The notes under the pieces were generated by a model that saw only the letters and a list, made by a program, of their open reading frames with translations, was not told the DNA's origin and made no database searches. This document shows positions 17,391 through 27,197 of a stretch of 64,000 nucleotides of DNA, in pieces. The DNA comes from Verrucomicrobiota bacterium (GTDB taxonomy: Bacteria > Verrucomicrobiota > Verrucomicrobiia > Opitutales > Intestinicryptomonadaceae). The position numbers were made by a program, and so were the translations under genes. Position 1 is the stretch's first letter. Each line of letters begins with the position of its first letter. Location of the stretch: contig JAEXGH010000029.1 in NCBI GenBank assembly GCA_023450935.1, positions 1 to 64,000 on the forward strand. Reading direction: 5' to 3'.

Positions 17391-18761
17391 ATGGAAAATA
17401 GAAAAGCAGTCATTGTGGGCGCGGGAGTGAGCGGACTCTGCGCGGCAGTTGAGTTGAAGCGCAGGGGCTTCGACGTGCTCGTTCTCGAAAGGCAGGCGCG
17501 CGCCGGAGGCGTTGTCAATACGCTTGAAAAGGACGGATTCAGGGCGGAGTCAGGTTCGAACTCCGTTATGGTCCAGTCGCAGAAAACGCTTGATTTCCTC
17601 GCCGAAATGGGGTTGTCGGATAAAATCGACTACGCAAACCCCGTCTCAAAAAAACGGTTTTTCGTCCGCTACGGCAAGCCGCGCGCGGTGCCGATGGGCC
17701 CGTTCGGGCTGCTGTTTACGCGCCTTTTTACGTTCTGCGGCAAAATAAGGCTTTTCTGCGAGCCGTTCGTGAAAAAATTCCCCGCCGACGCCGAACCGAG
17801 CGTGTCGGAGTTTGTGCGCCGCCGAATGGGCAACGACGTTTTGGACTACGCAATCAACCCGTTTATGGCGGGCGTCTACGGGGGCAATCCCGACAGGCTT
17901 TCCATAAGGCATGCGTTTGCGCCGTTTTGGAATTTGGAGCAAAAATACGGCTCCATTATCCGCGGGGCGATTAAGTCGATGAAGGCGAAAAAGGCGGCGG
18001 GCAACTTCTTCAAGCCCGTTATGATTTCGTTCGAAAACGGAATGAAAACGTTTATCGACGCGCTCGAGGCCGAACTGGGAGGCGCGCTCAAAAAGAATGT
18101 AAAAACGCTTTCGCTCGACTTCGCGCCCGACGGCTGGGAGGTCTCTTGGGGAAGCGACGACGAAGAGGGCTGCGACCGTTTCAACGTTGCCGTAATCGCC
18201 GTCCCTGCGCCCGAAATACGCAATCTGCCGCTTCCGGGCTCGCTTTCCGAGCCGCTGAAGATTCTCGACGGAATAAAATACGCCGCCGTCAGCACTCTGA
18301 CAACGGGTTTTAGGCGCGAACAGATAGGGCACAAGCTCGACGGTTTCGGCGTGCTGACGCCCGAGAGGGAAAAGTTGTCGATTCTGGGTTCGCTGTTCGT
18401 TTCAAGCGTGTTCAAAAACCGCGCGCCCGACGGGTGCGTTGCGCTCACAAACTACATCGGCGGAATGCGCCGCCCCGACTTGGCCGCGGCGGAGGAAGAC
18501 GAACAGCTGAAGCTGGTTCTCGCCGATTTGGCGAAGCTTTTGCGCGTGCGCGGCGAACCCGTTTTCACGGCGGCGTTCCACTGGAAATACGCAATTCCGC
18601 AATACGAAATAGGATACCAAAAGTATCTCGACGCGCTCGACGAGCTTGAGTCGCGGTTCGAAAACATCTCGTTTATAGGTTCGTATCGCGGCGGCGTAGG
18701 GGTAAGCTCGTGCATTGAAAACGCGCTTGCCGCAGCCGACAGGCTTTCGAAAAAAAACTGA
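17391..18761 (+). CDS. hemY: Protoporphyrinogen/coproporphyrinogen oxidase, HemY type
   Basis: A 456-residue FAD-dependent oxidase of late haem synthesis. The N-terminal dinucleotide motif is GAGVSGLCAAVELKRRG, followed by VLERQARAGGVVNTLEKDGF and ESGSNSVM, as in HemY/PPOX. FMAGVYGGNPDRLSIRHAFA and the C-terminal GSYRGGVGVSSCIENALAAA are both typical. Whether the substrate is protoporphyrinogen or coproporphyrinogen cannot be told from sequence inspection. Ferrochelatase follows after one base, then a CcsA/HemX-like gene, so this opens a haem operon. Confidence 0.93.
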   Translation: MENRKAVIVGAGVSGLCAAVELKRRGFDVLVLERQARAGGVVNTLEKDGFRAESGSNSVMVQSQKTLDFLAEMGLSDKIDYANPVSKKRFFVRYGKPRAVPMGPFGLLFTRLFTFCGKIRLFCEPFVKKFPADAEPSVSEFVRRRMGNDVLDYAINPFMAGVYGGNPDRLSIRHAFAPFWNLEQKYGSIIRGAIKSMKAKKAAGNFFKPVMISFENGMKTFIDALEAELGGALKKNVKTLSLDFAPDGWEVSWGSDDEEGCDRFNVAVIAVPAPEIRNLPLPGSLSEPLKILDGIKYAAVSTLTTGFRREQIGHKLDGFGVLTPEREKLSILGSLFVSSVFKNRAPDGCVALTNYIGGMRRPDLAAAEEDEQLKLVLADLAKLLRVRGEPVFTAAFHWKYAIPQYEIGYQKYLDALDELESRFENISFIGSYRGGVGVSSCIENALAAADRLSKKN

Positions 18762-18762
18762 C

Positions 18763-19692
18763 ATGGACAAAGAGGCAGGAGTGATTGTCAACCTCGGCGC
18801 GCCGAAAAATTCGGACGTGCGCGCGGCACGGACGTTTCTTGCGCAGTTTTTGTCGGACGGGCGTGTCCTGCCGCTGCCGTTCCCGCTAAGGCAGATTGTC
18901 GCGCGGCTGATTGCCCGCAAAAGGGCGGGGCGTTATGCCGAAATGTTGCGCGAAATTTCCGCGGGCGGCGCGCACCCGCTGCTGCGCAATACGGAATCTC
19001 TCGCCGAAAAAGTCGGGCGGAGGCTCGGATTGCCCGTTGAGGCGGCATACAGATACGGCGGAAAAAGCGTGGCGGATACGGTCGAAAGACTGCGCGCGCG
19101 CGGCGCGCAAAAAATTTTCTTCGTTCCGCTTTATCCGCACGAAACGCTTTCCACAACGCATTCTGCGCGCGCCGAAATTCTGCGAGCATGCCGCGGAATG
19201 GACGCGCGCATTTGCTCCGCGTATTTTGACGACGCGCTTTTTATTGACGCCATCGCGCGGACTGTTCCGCCAGAAAACGACGCCGTCGTGGCGTCGTTCC
19301 ACTCCGTCCCGCTTTCGCACGCCGCGAAAACGCCGTATGCCGCGCAGTGCGCGCGGACTGCGGAGCTACTTGCGCAAAGGCTCGGACGAGACGTGGCGGT
19401 CGCGTTTCAGTCGAAAATGGGGCACGGAAAGTGGCTCGGACCCGATATCGAAAGCGTGGTTTCGGGCATTGTCGCGCGCGGCGCGAAGCGGGTGTGCGTG
19501 GTAGCCCCGTCTTTTGCGTGCGACTGCTCCGAAACGCTTGTGGAACTCGACCGCCAGCTGCGTTCGTTTTGCGCCGCGCGCGGCGCGGAGCTGCTTTTGT
19601 GCCCGTGTTTGAACGATTCCGACGCGCACGCGGAGGTTGTTGCGCGTCTTTTTATAAAAATAGGATTTCACCAAAAAAAATATCGAGTATGA
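18763..19692 (+). CDS. hemH: Ferrochelatase
   Basis: 309 residues from the ATG at 18763, which sits directly after the hemY stop; an upstream in-frame ATG at 18715 would overlap hemY and extend past the conserved start VIVNLGAP. Inserts ferrous iron into the porphyrin (protohaem or coprohaem). Family features are LAQFLSD, FVPLYPHETLSTTHSA, the catalytic His180 in SFHSVPLSH (usually HGxP), KMGHGKWLGPD and Glu257 in CDCSETLVELD. The glycine of the usual HG pair is serine here. The stop overlaps the next start by ATGA. Confidence 0.93.
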   Translation: MDKEAGVIVNLGAPKNSDVRAARTFLAQFLSDGRVLPLPFPLRQIVARLIARKRAGRYAEMLREISAGGAHPLLRNTESLAEKVGRRLGLPVEAAYRYGGKSVADTVERLRARGAQKIFFVPLYPHETLSTTHSARAEILRACRGMDARICSAYFDDALFIDAIARTVPPENDAVVASFHSVPLSHAAKTPYAAQCARTAELLAQRLGRDVAVAFQSKMGHGKWLGPDIESVVSGIVARGAKRVCVVAPSFACDCSETLVELDRQLRSFCAARGAELLLCPCLNDSDAHAEVVARLFIKIGFHQKKYRV

Positions 19693-20480
19693 AATTTCAA
19701 GTATTGCTATTTGCGGCGTTCGTTTTCTACGTCTGGGCGTTTGCGCAGGGTTTCTTTCCCGAAGTTTCGCGTTTGCGCAGGGCGGTATTGGCGGGCGCGG
19801 GATTTTTGCTGCATACGCTCGCGCTCGTTTTGTTTTGCGTGGATTTGTCGACGTTGCCTACTGCCAGCCCCCATTGGCTTGTGGAATTGATTGCCTGGAT
19901 TTTGGCGGGAATGTCGCTTTGCGGATATTTGTTCGGCATAGATTGGCTCGGCAATTTCCCGCTTGCCGCCGCCGCGCTGCTTACGGTGTCTCCCGCGTGC
20001 TGTCCCGCATTTTTGGAGAAGTCGGCGGGGGTTGCGCGCGCGGAGGGCAGGCAGACGGTCGTGTTTGTCCATGCGGTTTTGTCGGCGTGCTCATACGCGC
20101 TGATGTTTTTGTCGGCGTCGATTTCCGTGGCGTATTTGCTGAAGCGGCGCGCCCTCAAAAACAGGACGCAGTCGGGGACGTATTCGTTCGGGATTTCGCT
20201 CGGGCGGCTCAACAGGGCGTTGAAGATTTTGTCGGTTGCGGCGGCCGGGGCGATGGCGGTTTCGCTCGGGTTCGGCTGCTGGGCGGCGTTGGGCGGCGCG
20301 GGAGTTGCGGCGGCGAAAATATCGGCGGGGGTCGCGGTTTTTGCAATCCAGTGCGCCATTGCCTTCGCCATAGTTTCGCGCAACGTAAAGGACGCGCCGC
20401 TTGCAAAGCTTTGTCTGCTTTTGTTTGTCGCGGCTCTCGCCGCATTTGTCTCGATAGAAACGGGGGTTTATTATGGATAG
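19689..20480 (+). CDS. CcsA/HemX-like integral membrane cytochrome c assembly protein
   Basis: 263 residues with about eight hydrophobic segments. The fifth region carries VFVHAVLSACSYALMFLSAS, the His-and-Tyr pattern of CcsA/HemX (YpjD) proteins, thought to handle haem in the membrane. The start at 19689 overlaps the hemH stop (ATGA); the frame is open further upstream, but that part lies over hemH and reads like antisense-type noise. Position after hemY and hemH supports a haem-related job, either haem export for c-type cytochromes or regulation of haem synthesis. The usual WGxxW tryptophan motif of full CcsA is not obvious, favouring the shorter HemX/YpjD type. Confidence 0.75.
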   Translation: MKFQVLLFAAFVFYVWAFAQGFFPEVSRLRRAVLAGAGFLLHTLALVLFCVDLSTLPTASPHWLVELIAWILAGMSLCGYLFGIDWLGNFPLAAAALLTVSPACCPAFLEKSAGVARAEGRQTVVFVHAVLSACSYALMFLSASISVAYLLKRRALKNRTQSGTYSFGISLGRLNRALKILSVAAAGAMAVSLGFGCWAALGGAGVAAAKISAGVAVFAIQCAIAFAIVSRNVKDAPLAKLCLLLFVAALAAFVSIETGVYYG

Positions 20481-22800
20481 GAAAGTTCTCGCCGAACAGT
20501 TGGTGAAGTTTATGAAAATGCGTTCATACGCGCCCATGACTCTGCCGGAGCTTGCAATGTCGATGGGGCTTGAACGCAAGGAGATGAACGCGCTAAGGCG
20601 CGTGGCTGCAGAGCTGCTAAAAAGCGGAAGCATTGCAAAGGTCAAGGGCGACCGCTATGGGGCGTCGGAAGATCTGGATTTGATAGGCGGAACTGTGGAG
20701 TTCAGGCAGTCGGGCTGGGCGGTCTTGCGCGACGCCTCCGGCGCGGTTTTGGCGGACATCAACCCCGAGGACACGGGAGTCGCCCTCAACGGCGACAAAA
20801 TTCTGGCGCGCGTTTTGCACCGCAATTTCGGCGGCAACGAACGCCGCAGGCAGCATTCCGAACGGCGCGACGGCAACGTCTTGGAAAACAACCGCGAAAG
20901 GAAATACGCAAAGGTAATCAGAATTTTGGAGCGCGCAAACGCAACCGTTGTGGGCACGCTCAAGAGGTCGTATAACTTCTGGCATATCGTCCCCGACGAT
21001 CCGCGCTTTTTCTACGATGTCATTGTTGCCGACCCCGCAAAATCGGGCGTAGTTCCCCTCCCTAAAGAAGACGACAAAGTTCTTGTGCGCCTCAACGACT
21101 GGGTTCAGCGGCACATAAATCCGACGGGCGAAATAGTGGAAAACTTCGGCGAAAGCCACACCCCGATGGCGGAATACAAGGCGATTCTCGCCAAATACAG
21201 GCTGGAGGAAACGTTTCCCGCGACCGTTCTTGCCGAGGCCGAAAAGACGGCCCAAACAGTTTCCAAAAAGGAGACGGAAGGGCGTCTTGACTGCCGCAAA
21301 TACTTCACGCTTACAATCGACCCCGAAGACGCGCGCGACTTCGACGACGCCATTTCACTGCATCGGGAGGGTTCGCAATGGGTTGTGGGCGTGCACATTG
21401 CCGATGTTTCGCACTACGTGCGCCAAAATTCCGCCACCGACAAAGAGGCGCGCAAGCGCGGCAATTCAACCTATCTTACGGGCACGGTAATTCCCATGCT
21501 CCCCGTAGAGCTTTCCAACGGGATTTGCTCACTTGTGGAGGACGAGGACAGGCTTGCAAAAAGCGTGTTCCTTTCGTTCGACGCCACGGGGGACTGCAAG
21601 AAAGTCTCCTTCGCCGATTCCGTTATAAGAAGCAACAAACGCCTCAGCTACGAACAGGCATACGCGCTTCTTAAAAGCGACGATTTGGCCTATGCGCGTG
21701 CAGTAAAGCCGCCCGAAAATTTCGAGACGGCGTTTTCCGGAAAACCGCTTTCTGAGTTGTCCGACAAGGAGCTTGTGCGTCTGCGCGGGGCTGTCCGTAG
21801 GCTTTGGTCGATGGCCTCCACCCTCCGCAAAAAGCGCATGCGCAAGGGCGCGCTTGACTTGGAAGTGCCCGAAATAAAAATCTTCTGCGACGCCCAAGGC
21901 TACGCCGCGCGCATTGAAAAACTCGTATCCGACGAAAGCCATCAGCTTGTTGAGGAGTTTATGCTTGCCGCCAACGAGGCGGTTGCGCGGGAGCTTTTTG
22001 CCCACCACATTCCGTTCATATCGCGCGTCCATGACAAGCCCGACGAGGACAAGCTTTTGGATTTGCGCGAGGAACTTGAGCTTTTCGGCATTTACTGTGG
22101 CGATTTGACAAACCGCAGGGAGATAATAAAAGTTCTCTCCGAAATTTCGAAACACCCGCAAAGCTATATTTTAAAAACCAAGTTTTTGCGCAGTCTCAAG
22201 CGCGCCGTCTACCGCGCAAGTGCCGACGGACACTTCGGTTTGGGCAAAACGTATTACGCGCATTTCACGTCGCCGATTCGCCGCTACGCCGACTTGACCG
22301 TCCACAGAAATCTGAGCTGCCTGATGAAGTCGGCGAACATGAAGTTCGCTTCCAAGACCTCCGAAACGCTGATGTCGAAGCACGCGCTCGAGCAGATTGC
22401 CGACCACATTTCGCGCACCGAGCAGAACTCCGCCGAGGCGGAACGGGAGTCGCGCAAGATAAAGCTGATTGAATTTTTCGGGCGCAGCGCGGGCACTAAA
22501 AACGTGTTCGAGGGCATTATCACGCAGCTTTCAAACCACGGATTTTTCGTGGAGCTTACGGAGTCGATGGCGTTCGGTTTTGTGCACGTTCATTCGCTCA
22601 AGGACGACATCTACCGACTCAACGACACCGCAACCGAGTTGCGCGGACGCCGCACAAACCAGCAGTTCAAAATAGGCGACAAAATCAAACTGCGCGTCGA
22701 AAGCGTAGACCCGTTCAAACGCCAGATTGACTTCGCGCCCGCCGACGATTCGGAAAAATCCTCCCAGCCGCCGCGCCGCGGCAAAAAACGCCGCCGATAG
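20473..22800 (+). CDS. rnr: Ribonuclease R
   Basis: A 775-residue processive 3'-5' exoribonuclease. Order: N-terminal helix-turn-helix-like region (PMTLPELAMSMGLERKEMNA), cold-shock OB domains (about 65-230), RNB catalytic domain with IDPEDARDFDDAISLHREG holding the metal-binding aspartates and VGVHIADVSHYV, then YAHFTSPIRRYADLTVHRNL, and a C-terminal S1 domain (about 660-755). The tail PPRRGKKRRR is short and basic. The start overlaps the preceding haem gene by eight bases, so translation is probably coupled to it, which is an unusual partnership. Confidence 0.95.
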   Translation: MDRKVLAEQLVKFMKMRSYAPMTLPELAMSMGLERKEMNALRRVAAELLKSGSIAKVKGDRYGASEDLDLIGGTVEFRQSGWAVLRDASGAVLADINPEDTGVALNGDKILARVLHRNFGGNERRRQHSERRDGNVLENNRERKYAKVIRILERANATVVGTLKRSYNFWHIVPDDPRFFYDVIVADPAKSGVVPLPKEDDKVLVRLNDWVQRHINPTGEIVENFGESHTPMAEYKAILAKYRLEETFPATVLAEAEKTAQTVSKKETEGRLDCRKYFTLTIDPEDARDFDDAISLHREGSQWVVGVHIADVSHYVRQNSATDKEARKRGNSTYLTGTVIPMLPVELSNGICSLVEDEDRLAKSVFLSFDATGDCKKVSFADSVIRSNKRLSYEQAYALLKSDDLAYARAVKPPENFETAFSGKPLSELSDKELVRLRGAVRRLWSMASTLRKKRMRKGALDLEVPEIKIFCDAQGYAARIEKLVSDESHQLVEEFMLAANEAVARELFAHHIPFISRVHDKPDEDKLLDLREELELFGIYCGDLTNRREIIKVLSEISKHPQSYILKTKFLRSLKRAVYRASADGHFGLGKTYYAHFTSPIRRYADLTVHRNLSCLMKSANMKFASKTSETLMSKHALEQIADHISRTEQNSAEAERESRKIKLIEFFGRSAGTKNVFEGIITQLSNHGFFVELTESMAFGFVHVHSLKDDIYRLNDTATELRGRRTNQQFKIGDKIKLRVESVDPFKRQIDFAPADDSEKSSQPPRRGKKRRR

Positions 22801-22914
22801 CTTTTTTATCTTTTCTGCTTCTGTCAACCGCTTCTGTTTTTGAACGTATCGCGGCGGTGTGCGGTCTTTTTTTTGGGCACTTGGGGCGCGCGGGGTTTTC
22901 GGCGCGGCGCGTAC

Positions 22915-22959
22915 GCACAAAAAAAACGGGGCGGTTTCCCCGCTCCGTTTTTTTTGTGC
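22915..22959. terminator. Bidirectional intrinsic terminator between rnr and ahcY
   Basis: GCACAAAAAAAACGGGGCGG pairs with CCGCTCCGTTTTTTTTGTGC around a short T/C loop. The A-run on one side and T-run on the other allow use by both converging genes. Confidence 0.88.
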
Positions 22960-22971
22960 CTTCAGTTTTGG

Positions 22972-24384
22972 TTAGTAGCGGTAGAAATCCGCCTTGAACG
23001 GGCCGTCAACGGGGACGCCGATGTAGTCGGCCTGTTTCTTTGTAAGTTTTGTAAGCTTTGCGCCGAGCTTCTGCAGGTGCAGGCGCGCAACCTCTTCGTC
23101 GAGCTTCTTGGGCAGAATGTAGACTTTGTTTTCGTATTTGTCGCGGTTGAGCCAAAGTTCCATCTGCGCGAGCGTCTGGTTTGCAAACGAGTTGCTCATT
23201 ACAAACGAAGGGTGTCCAGTTGCGCAGCCGAGGTTTACAAGGCGTCCCTCCGCCAAGAGGAAAATCGAGCGGCCGTCGGGGAACGTATATTTATCGACCT
23301 GCGGCTTGATGTTCGTGCGCTTGATTTTCGGGAACGCCTGCAATTTAGCCACCTGAATTTCGCTGTCGAAGTGTCCGATATTGCAGAGAATTGCCTGGTC
23401 CTTCATCTTCTTGATGTGGTCGATTGTGATGATGTCGCAGTTGCCCGTTGTCGTGACATAGATGTCGGCAAGCGGCAGGGCGTCTTCCACGGTGACTACT
23501 CTGTAGCCTTCCATTGCGGCCTGCAACGCGCATATCGGATCGATTTCCGAAACGAGAATCGTCGCTCCCAGACCTTTGAGTGCCTGAACGCAACCCTTGC
23601 CCACGTCGCCGTAGCCGCACACGAGCGCGACTTTGCCGGCAATCATCACGTCGGTTGCGCGCTTGATTCCGTCAACGAGCGATTCGCGGCAGCCGTAGAT
23701 GTTGTCGAACTTGCTCTTCGTTACGGAGTCGTTGACGTTTATTGCGGGAACGAGCAGGCGTTTTGCCTCCATCATCTGGTAGAGCCGGTGCACGCCGGTT
23801 GTCGTTTCCTCCGAAACTCCCTTAAGCTCCGCGACGACTTTATGCCAGTGGCTTTTGTCATGCTTGTAGACTTTTTTCAGCAATGCTTTTATTACCTTCT
23901 CTTCCTTGGAATCCGAGGGCGAATCGACCCATTTGTCGCCGTTTTCAAGCTCGTAGCCTTTGTGGATAAGCAAAGTGGCGTCGCCGCCGTCGTCCACAAT
24001 CAGCTGCGGGCCTTTGCCGTTGTCCCAAGTGAGGGCTTTGTAGGTGCACTCCCAGTATTCTTCGAGCGTTTCGCCCTTCCACGCGAATACGGGCGTGCCG
24101 CCCTTGGCGATTGCCGCCGCGGCGTGGTCTTGGGTCGAGAAAATGTTGCAGCTTGCCCAGCGGACGTTTGCGCCCAACGCCTTCAGCGTTTCGATAAGCA
24201 CCGCTGTCTGGATTGTCATGTGCAGCGAGCCGCTCACACGCACGCCTTTAAGCGGCTTTTTGGGCGCGTATTTTTCGCGTATTGCCATAAGCCCCGGCAT
24301 TTCGTGCTCGGCTATTTCGATTTCTTTTCTGCCCCACGCCGCAAGCGATATGTCGGCAACTTTGTATTTTTCGTTTTTTGCCAT
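22972..24384 (-). CDS. ahcY: Adenosylhomocysteinase
   Basis: 470 residues; hydrolyses S-adenosylhomocysteine to homocysteine and adenosine. The NAD-binding site [18 protein letters not shown], the substrate segment [33 protein letters not shown] and the C-terminal [15 protein letters not shown] and [11 protein letters not shown] are canonical for the long bacterial form. It lies downstream of metK on the same strand, completing the SAM-SAH part of the methyl cycle, although a terminator separates the two. No SAH riboswitch fold could be recognised by eye in the 77-base gap. Confidence 0.97.
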   Translation of the reverse strand: MAKNEKYKVADISLAAWGRKEIEIAEHEMPGLMAIREKYAPKKPLKGVRVSGSLHMTIQTAVLIETLKALGANVRWASCNIFSTQDHAAAAIAKGGTPVFAWKGETLEEYWECTYKALTWDNGKGPQLIVDDGGDATLLIHKGYELENGDKWVDSPSDSKEEKVIKALLKKVYKHDKSHWHKVVAELKGVSEETTTGVHRLYQMMEAKRLLVPAINVNDSVTKSKFDNIYGCRESLVDGIKRATDVMIAGKVALVCGYGDVGKGCVQALKGLGATILVSEIDPICALQAAMEGYRVVTVEDALPLADIYVTTTGNCDIITIDHIKKMKDQAILCNIGHFDSEIQVAKLQAFPKIKRTNIKPQVDKYTFPDGRSIFLLAEGRLVNLGCATGHPSFVMSNSFANQTLAQMELWLNRDKYENKVYILPKKLDEEVARLHLQKLGAKLTKLTKKQADYIGVPVDGPFKADFYRY

Positions 24385-24411
24385 ATTGTTGTTTCGTAAT
24401 AAATACTGTTA

Positions 24412-24446
24412 AAAAATGGCCGACGCGGATTTTCTCCGCATCGGCC
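24412..24446 (-). terminator. Intrinsic terminator after metK
   Basis: Read on the minus strand, GGCCGATGCGGA pairs with TCCGCGTCGGCC around GAAAA and is followed by ATTTTTTAAC. It lies between metK and ahcY, so ahcY must rely on readthrough or its own promoter. Confidence 0.85.
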
Positions 24447-24461
24447 GGAATAAAAAACGTC

Positions 24462-25631
24462 CTACTTTGCGGCCTTCTTGAGCGCGTCCGCCTTGTCGGT
24501 TTTTTCCCACGGCAGGTCTGCCTTTGTGAAGTGCCCGTAGTTTGTGGTTTTCTTGTAGATTGGCTGGAGAAGTTTCAGCTGCGAGACGATGTCGGCGGGT
24601 TTGAAGCTGAACACTTTGCGGACGGCCTTTTCGATTTTTTCCTCGTCCACTTTGCCCGTGCCGAAAGTGTCGATTGCAATGCTCAAAGGCTGCGGATAGC
24701 CGATTGCGTAGGCGACCTGAATTTCGCATCTGTCAGCCAGCCCCGCCGCGACAATGTTCTTTGCAACCCAGCGGCACATGTAGGCCGCCGAACGGTCAAC
24801 CTTGCTGGGGTCTTTGCCCGAGAATGCGCCGCCGCCGTGTCTGCCGTAGCCGCCGTAGCTGTCAACGATAATCTTCCTACCCGTAAGCCCCGAGTCTCCC
24901 TGAGGCCCGCCCACGACAAAATTGCCCGTGGGGTTGACGAGGAACTGGGTGTCCTTCGTGAGCAGCTTTTTGGGCAGCACTTTCTTGACGACCTTTTCTA
25001 CGATGTATTTTTCGATTGTGTCGTGGTCGACATTCGCCGCGTGTTGTGTTGAAACTACGACGTTTTCTATGTGGTCAACCTTGCCGTTCTTATACGCAAC
25101 CGCAACTTGGCTTTTGCAGTCGGGGCGCAGCCACTTCGGCCCCTTGCCCGACTTGCGCAGCTTTGCAAGCTCCGTCAAAATCCTGTGGGCGAACATGATT
25201 GCCGCGGGCATGTATTCGGGAGTTTCGTTCGTGGCGTATCCGAACATAATGCCCTGGTCTCCCGCGCCCTGTTCCGCGGTTTTCTTGCCTTTTGCCTTGC
25301 GGGCGTCAACGCCTTGGGCGATGTCGGGCGACTGTTTTGTAAGCAGATTTGTAACGAAAATTTTGTCGGCGTGGAAAACGTCGTCGTCGTTGATGTATCC
25401 GATTTCACGAACCGCCTTGCGGACGATTTTCTCGTAGTCGAGAACCGCCTTTGTAGTGATTTCACCCGCTATTACAACGCAGTTGCTTTTTACGAGCGTC
25501 TCGCACGCTACTCTGCTGAACTTGTCCTGTTCCAAGCATGCGTCGAGAACACTATCCGATATATAATCGGCTACTTTATCTGGGTGGCCTTCGCCAACCG
25601 ATTCGGACGAAAATACATAATTGTTTATCAT
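24462..25631 (-). CDS. metK: S-adenosylmethionine synthetase
   Basis: 389 residues; makes SAM from methionine and ATP. The N-terminus [32 protein letters not shown], the P-loop-like [20 protein letters not shown] and DLPWEK at the end are diagnostic. The frame is open to 25661, but the ATG at 25631 places the conserved [13 protein letters not shown] start correctly. Its upstream region is the repeat-rich gap before the glycosyltransferase gene. No SAM riboswitch could be recognised by eye there. Confidence 0.97.
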   Translation of the reverse strand: MINNYVFSSESVGEGHPDKVADYISDSVLDACLEQDKFSRVACETLVKSNCVVIAGEITTKAVLDYEKIVRKAVREIGYINDDDVFHADKIFVTNLLTKQSPDIAQGVDARKAKGKKTAEQGAGDQGIMFGYATNETPEYMPAAIMFAHRILTELAKLRKSGKGPKWLRPDCKSQVAVAYKNGKVDHIENVVVSTQHAANVDHDTIEKYIVEKVVKKVLPKKLLTKDTQFLVNPTGNFVVGGPQGDSGLTGRKIIVDSYGGYGRHGGGAFSGKDPSKVDRSAAYMCRWVAKNIVAAGLADRCEIQVAYAIGYPQPLSIAIDTFGTGKVDEEKIEKAVRKVFSFKPADIVSQLKLLQPIYKKTTNYGHFTKADLPWEKTDKADALKKAAK

Positions 25632-26112
25632 ACACCCACCATCTTGCCGACTTACCCGCATTTTTCAAGTTTTTTATTTTTACATATTGGCCACCGGCGT
25701 AGATTGGCTGAAGCCAAATTTTTTACAAATTCGAAAAGGGCGCGGATTGAACTTTCTTCTATGTCCGCTTTGTTTCTTAATTAGAGCTACGCTACTTTAA
25801 CAAATAAACAAAGGCGCATTGGCTTTTGCCAATCCGCGCCACTTCCGAAAAATCAAAAACTTTAACCGATAAGCAAAGCGGAATTGAACTTCGTTCAATC
25901 CGCGCCACTTTAGGAAATATAAAAAAGGCAGAAAACAAGCGAAGCGCGTTTGAGATTTTTTGCGTAGCAAAAAAGACCCCGAAGGGGCGCGATGGGACGT
26001 AGCCCACGCGTCAATTTGTATTTTGAAACTTTAATTAGAGAGTAAAGGCATATCGGCAAAGCCGATTGCCGCCTCTTTCGGAAACGTAAAAAACGCGCCC
26101 TCGCGCTTTTTT
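25632..26112. repeat. Intergenic cluster of palindromic interspersed repeats between metK and the glycosyltransferase gene
   Basis: This 481-base gap holds at least four copies of the roughly 65-base repeat. One is in reverse orientation and has a decayed stem (about 25716-25784). Two are direct and adjacent (25795-25859 with GGCGCATTGGC...GCCAATCCGCGCC; 25858-25926 with GCGGAATTGAAC...GTTCAATCCGCGCC). One is at 26035-26093 (GGCATATCGGC...GCCGATTGCCGCC). Between the last two, 25927-26034 holds three small hairpins with GCGTAGC or GACGTAGCCC loops. The common flanks are AACTTTAA upstream and CTTTAGGAA or CTTTCGGAA downstream. No gene is seen. Confidence 0.85.
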
Positions 26113-27081
26113 TTAGAGAATGTTGGAGTCTTTGATAATGTAGTGGGGTCTGTGTTTTGTTTCGAGATAGATTTTCGAGACGTATTGCCCGAGAATGCCG
26201 AGACAGAATAGCTGTAGCCCGCTGAGGAAGAAAAGAATGCAGACCATGGAAGTCCAGCCGAAAGCCGAGTTGTGGAAAATCAGCTGTCGGACGGCGAGGA
26301 AAATTATCGCGGCGGCGGAGAACATGCAGAAGAAAAGTCCCAAAATAGACATCGCAATCAGGGGAATCGCCGAGAATGAAGTGAACGCCTCCACGGAGTA
26401 TAATAGTAGTCCCCAGAACGACCATTTTGTTTTGCCCGCCGCGCGTGGGACGTTTTCGAATTCGAGCCATTTGACGTCGAAGCCGACCCATTCGTAGAAG
26501 CCCTTTGTGAAACGGTTGTATTCGCCAAGCCGCAGAAGTTCGTTGACGACGCGGCGGCGCATAAGCCTGAAGTCGCGCGCTCCCGACCTGAATTTGAGCG
26601 GGGAGACAGCGTTCATGCACTTGTAGAACAGACGCGCGAAGAAGGAGCGCACGGGGGGGGCGTCGGTGCGCGATTTGCGGGCTGTCGCAACGCAGTCGCA
26701 GTCGGAAATCATTTGAAACATCTGCGGCAGAAGCGAGGGCGGGTCCTGCAAGTCGGCGTCCATCACCGCGACAAAATCGCCCTTCGCCGCCCGAAAGCCC
26801 GCAAACATCGCCGCCTCCTTGCCGAAGTTGCGCGAAAACGAAACGAACTTCACGCGCCTGTCGGCTTCGGCGAGTTTTTTTATTTCGGAAATCGTCGCGT
26901 CGGAAGAACCGTCTTCAACGAAAATAAGCTCGAAATTTTCGGCGTGCATTTGCGCCATAACGCGGGCGAATTCGGCGTAAAACAGGGGCAGGGCTTCGGC
27001 TTCGTCCCTGCAGGGGACTATCGCGCTGAAAAGCCCTTCGAACGGGGCGGCGTTCTCTTCGGGTTGCGTGCGGGTGTTCAT
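26113..27081 (-). CDS. Membrane-anchored family 2 glycosyltransferase (polyprenyl-phosphate sugar transferase type)
   Basis: 322 residues. A GT-A fold domain begins SAIVPCRDEAEALPLFY and carries FVEDGSSDATISEIKKLA, FSRNFGKEAAMFAGFRAAKG and the metal-binding VMDADLQDPP. Two membrane segments follow near residues 235-260 and 270-300, with LGQYVSKIYLETKHRP at the end. This is the DPM1/GtrB/ArnC layout, whose members load glucose, mannose or aminoarabinose onto undecaprenyl phosphate for envelope glycans. Sugar and acceptor cannot be read from sequence. It stands alone, divergent from the phosphatase gene. Confidence 0.9.
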   Translation of the reverse strand: MNTRTQPEENAAPFEGLFSAIVPCRDEAEALPLFYAEFARVMAQMHAENFELIFVEDGSSDATISEIKKLAEADRRVKFVSFSRNFGKEAAMFAGFRAAKGDFVAVMDADLQDPPSLLPQMFQMISDCDCVATARKSRTDAPPVRSFFARLFYKCMNAVSPLKFRSGARDFRLMRRRVVNELLRLGEYNRFTKGFYEWVGFDVKWLEFENVPRAAGKTKWSFWGLLLYSVEAFTSFSAIPLIAMSILGLFFCMFSAAAIIFLAVRQLIFHNSAFGWTSMVCILFFLSGLQLFCLGILGQYVSKIYLETKHRPHYIIKDSNIL

Positions 27082-27197
27082 CGCGGTTTATCCTCCATAA
27101 AACGCCGATTTTTTTCAACCATTTTTTGCGCGGCAAATACGCCGGAAGAAATTTTCTCGACTTTCGCGCGAAAAAAAACGATACTCCGCGCAAAATT

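Noticed and set aside
19347..19688. Upstream extension of the CcsA/HemX-like gene
   Set aside because: It overlaps hemH in another frame, is Arg-rich and non-hydrophobic, and the ATG at 19689 forms an ATGA overlap and starts a membrane helix.
22840..24399. Plus-strand open frame of 519 codons opposite ahcY
   Set aside because: ahcY is unmistakable on the minus strand; the plus-strand product has no recognisable motif and a Phe/Val/Arg-skewed composition.
25632..25790. SAM riboswitch upstream of metK
   Set aside because: No known SAM riboswitch core could be recognised by eye; the region is instead occupied by a decayed repeat copy. A covariance-model scan would settle it.
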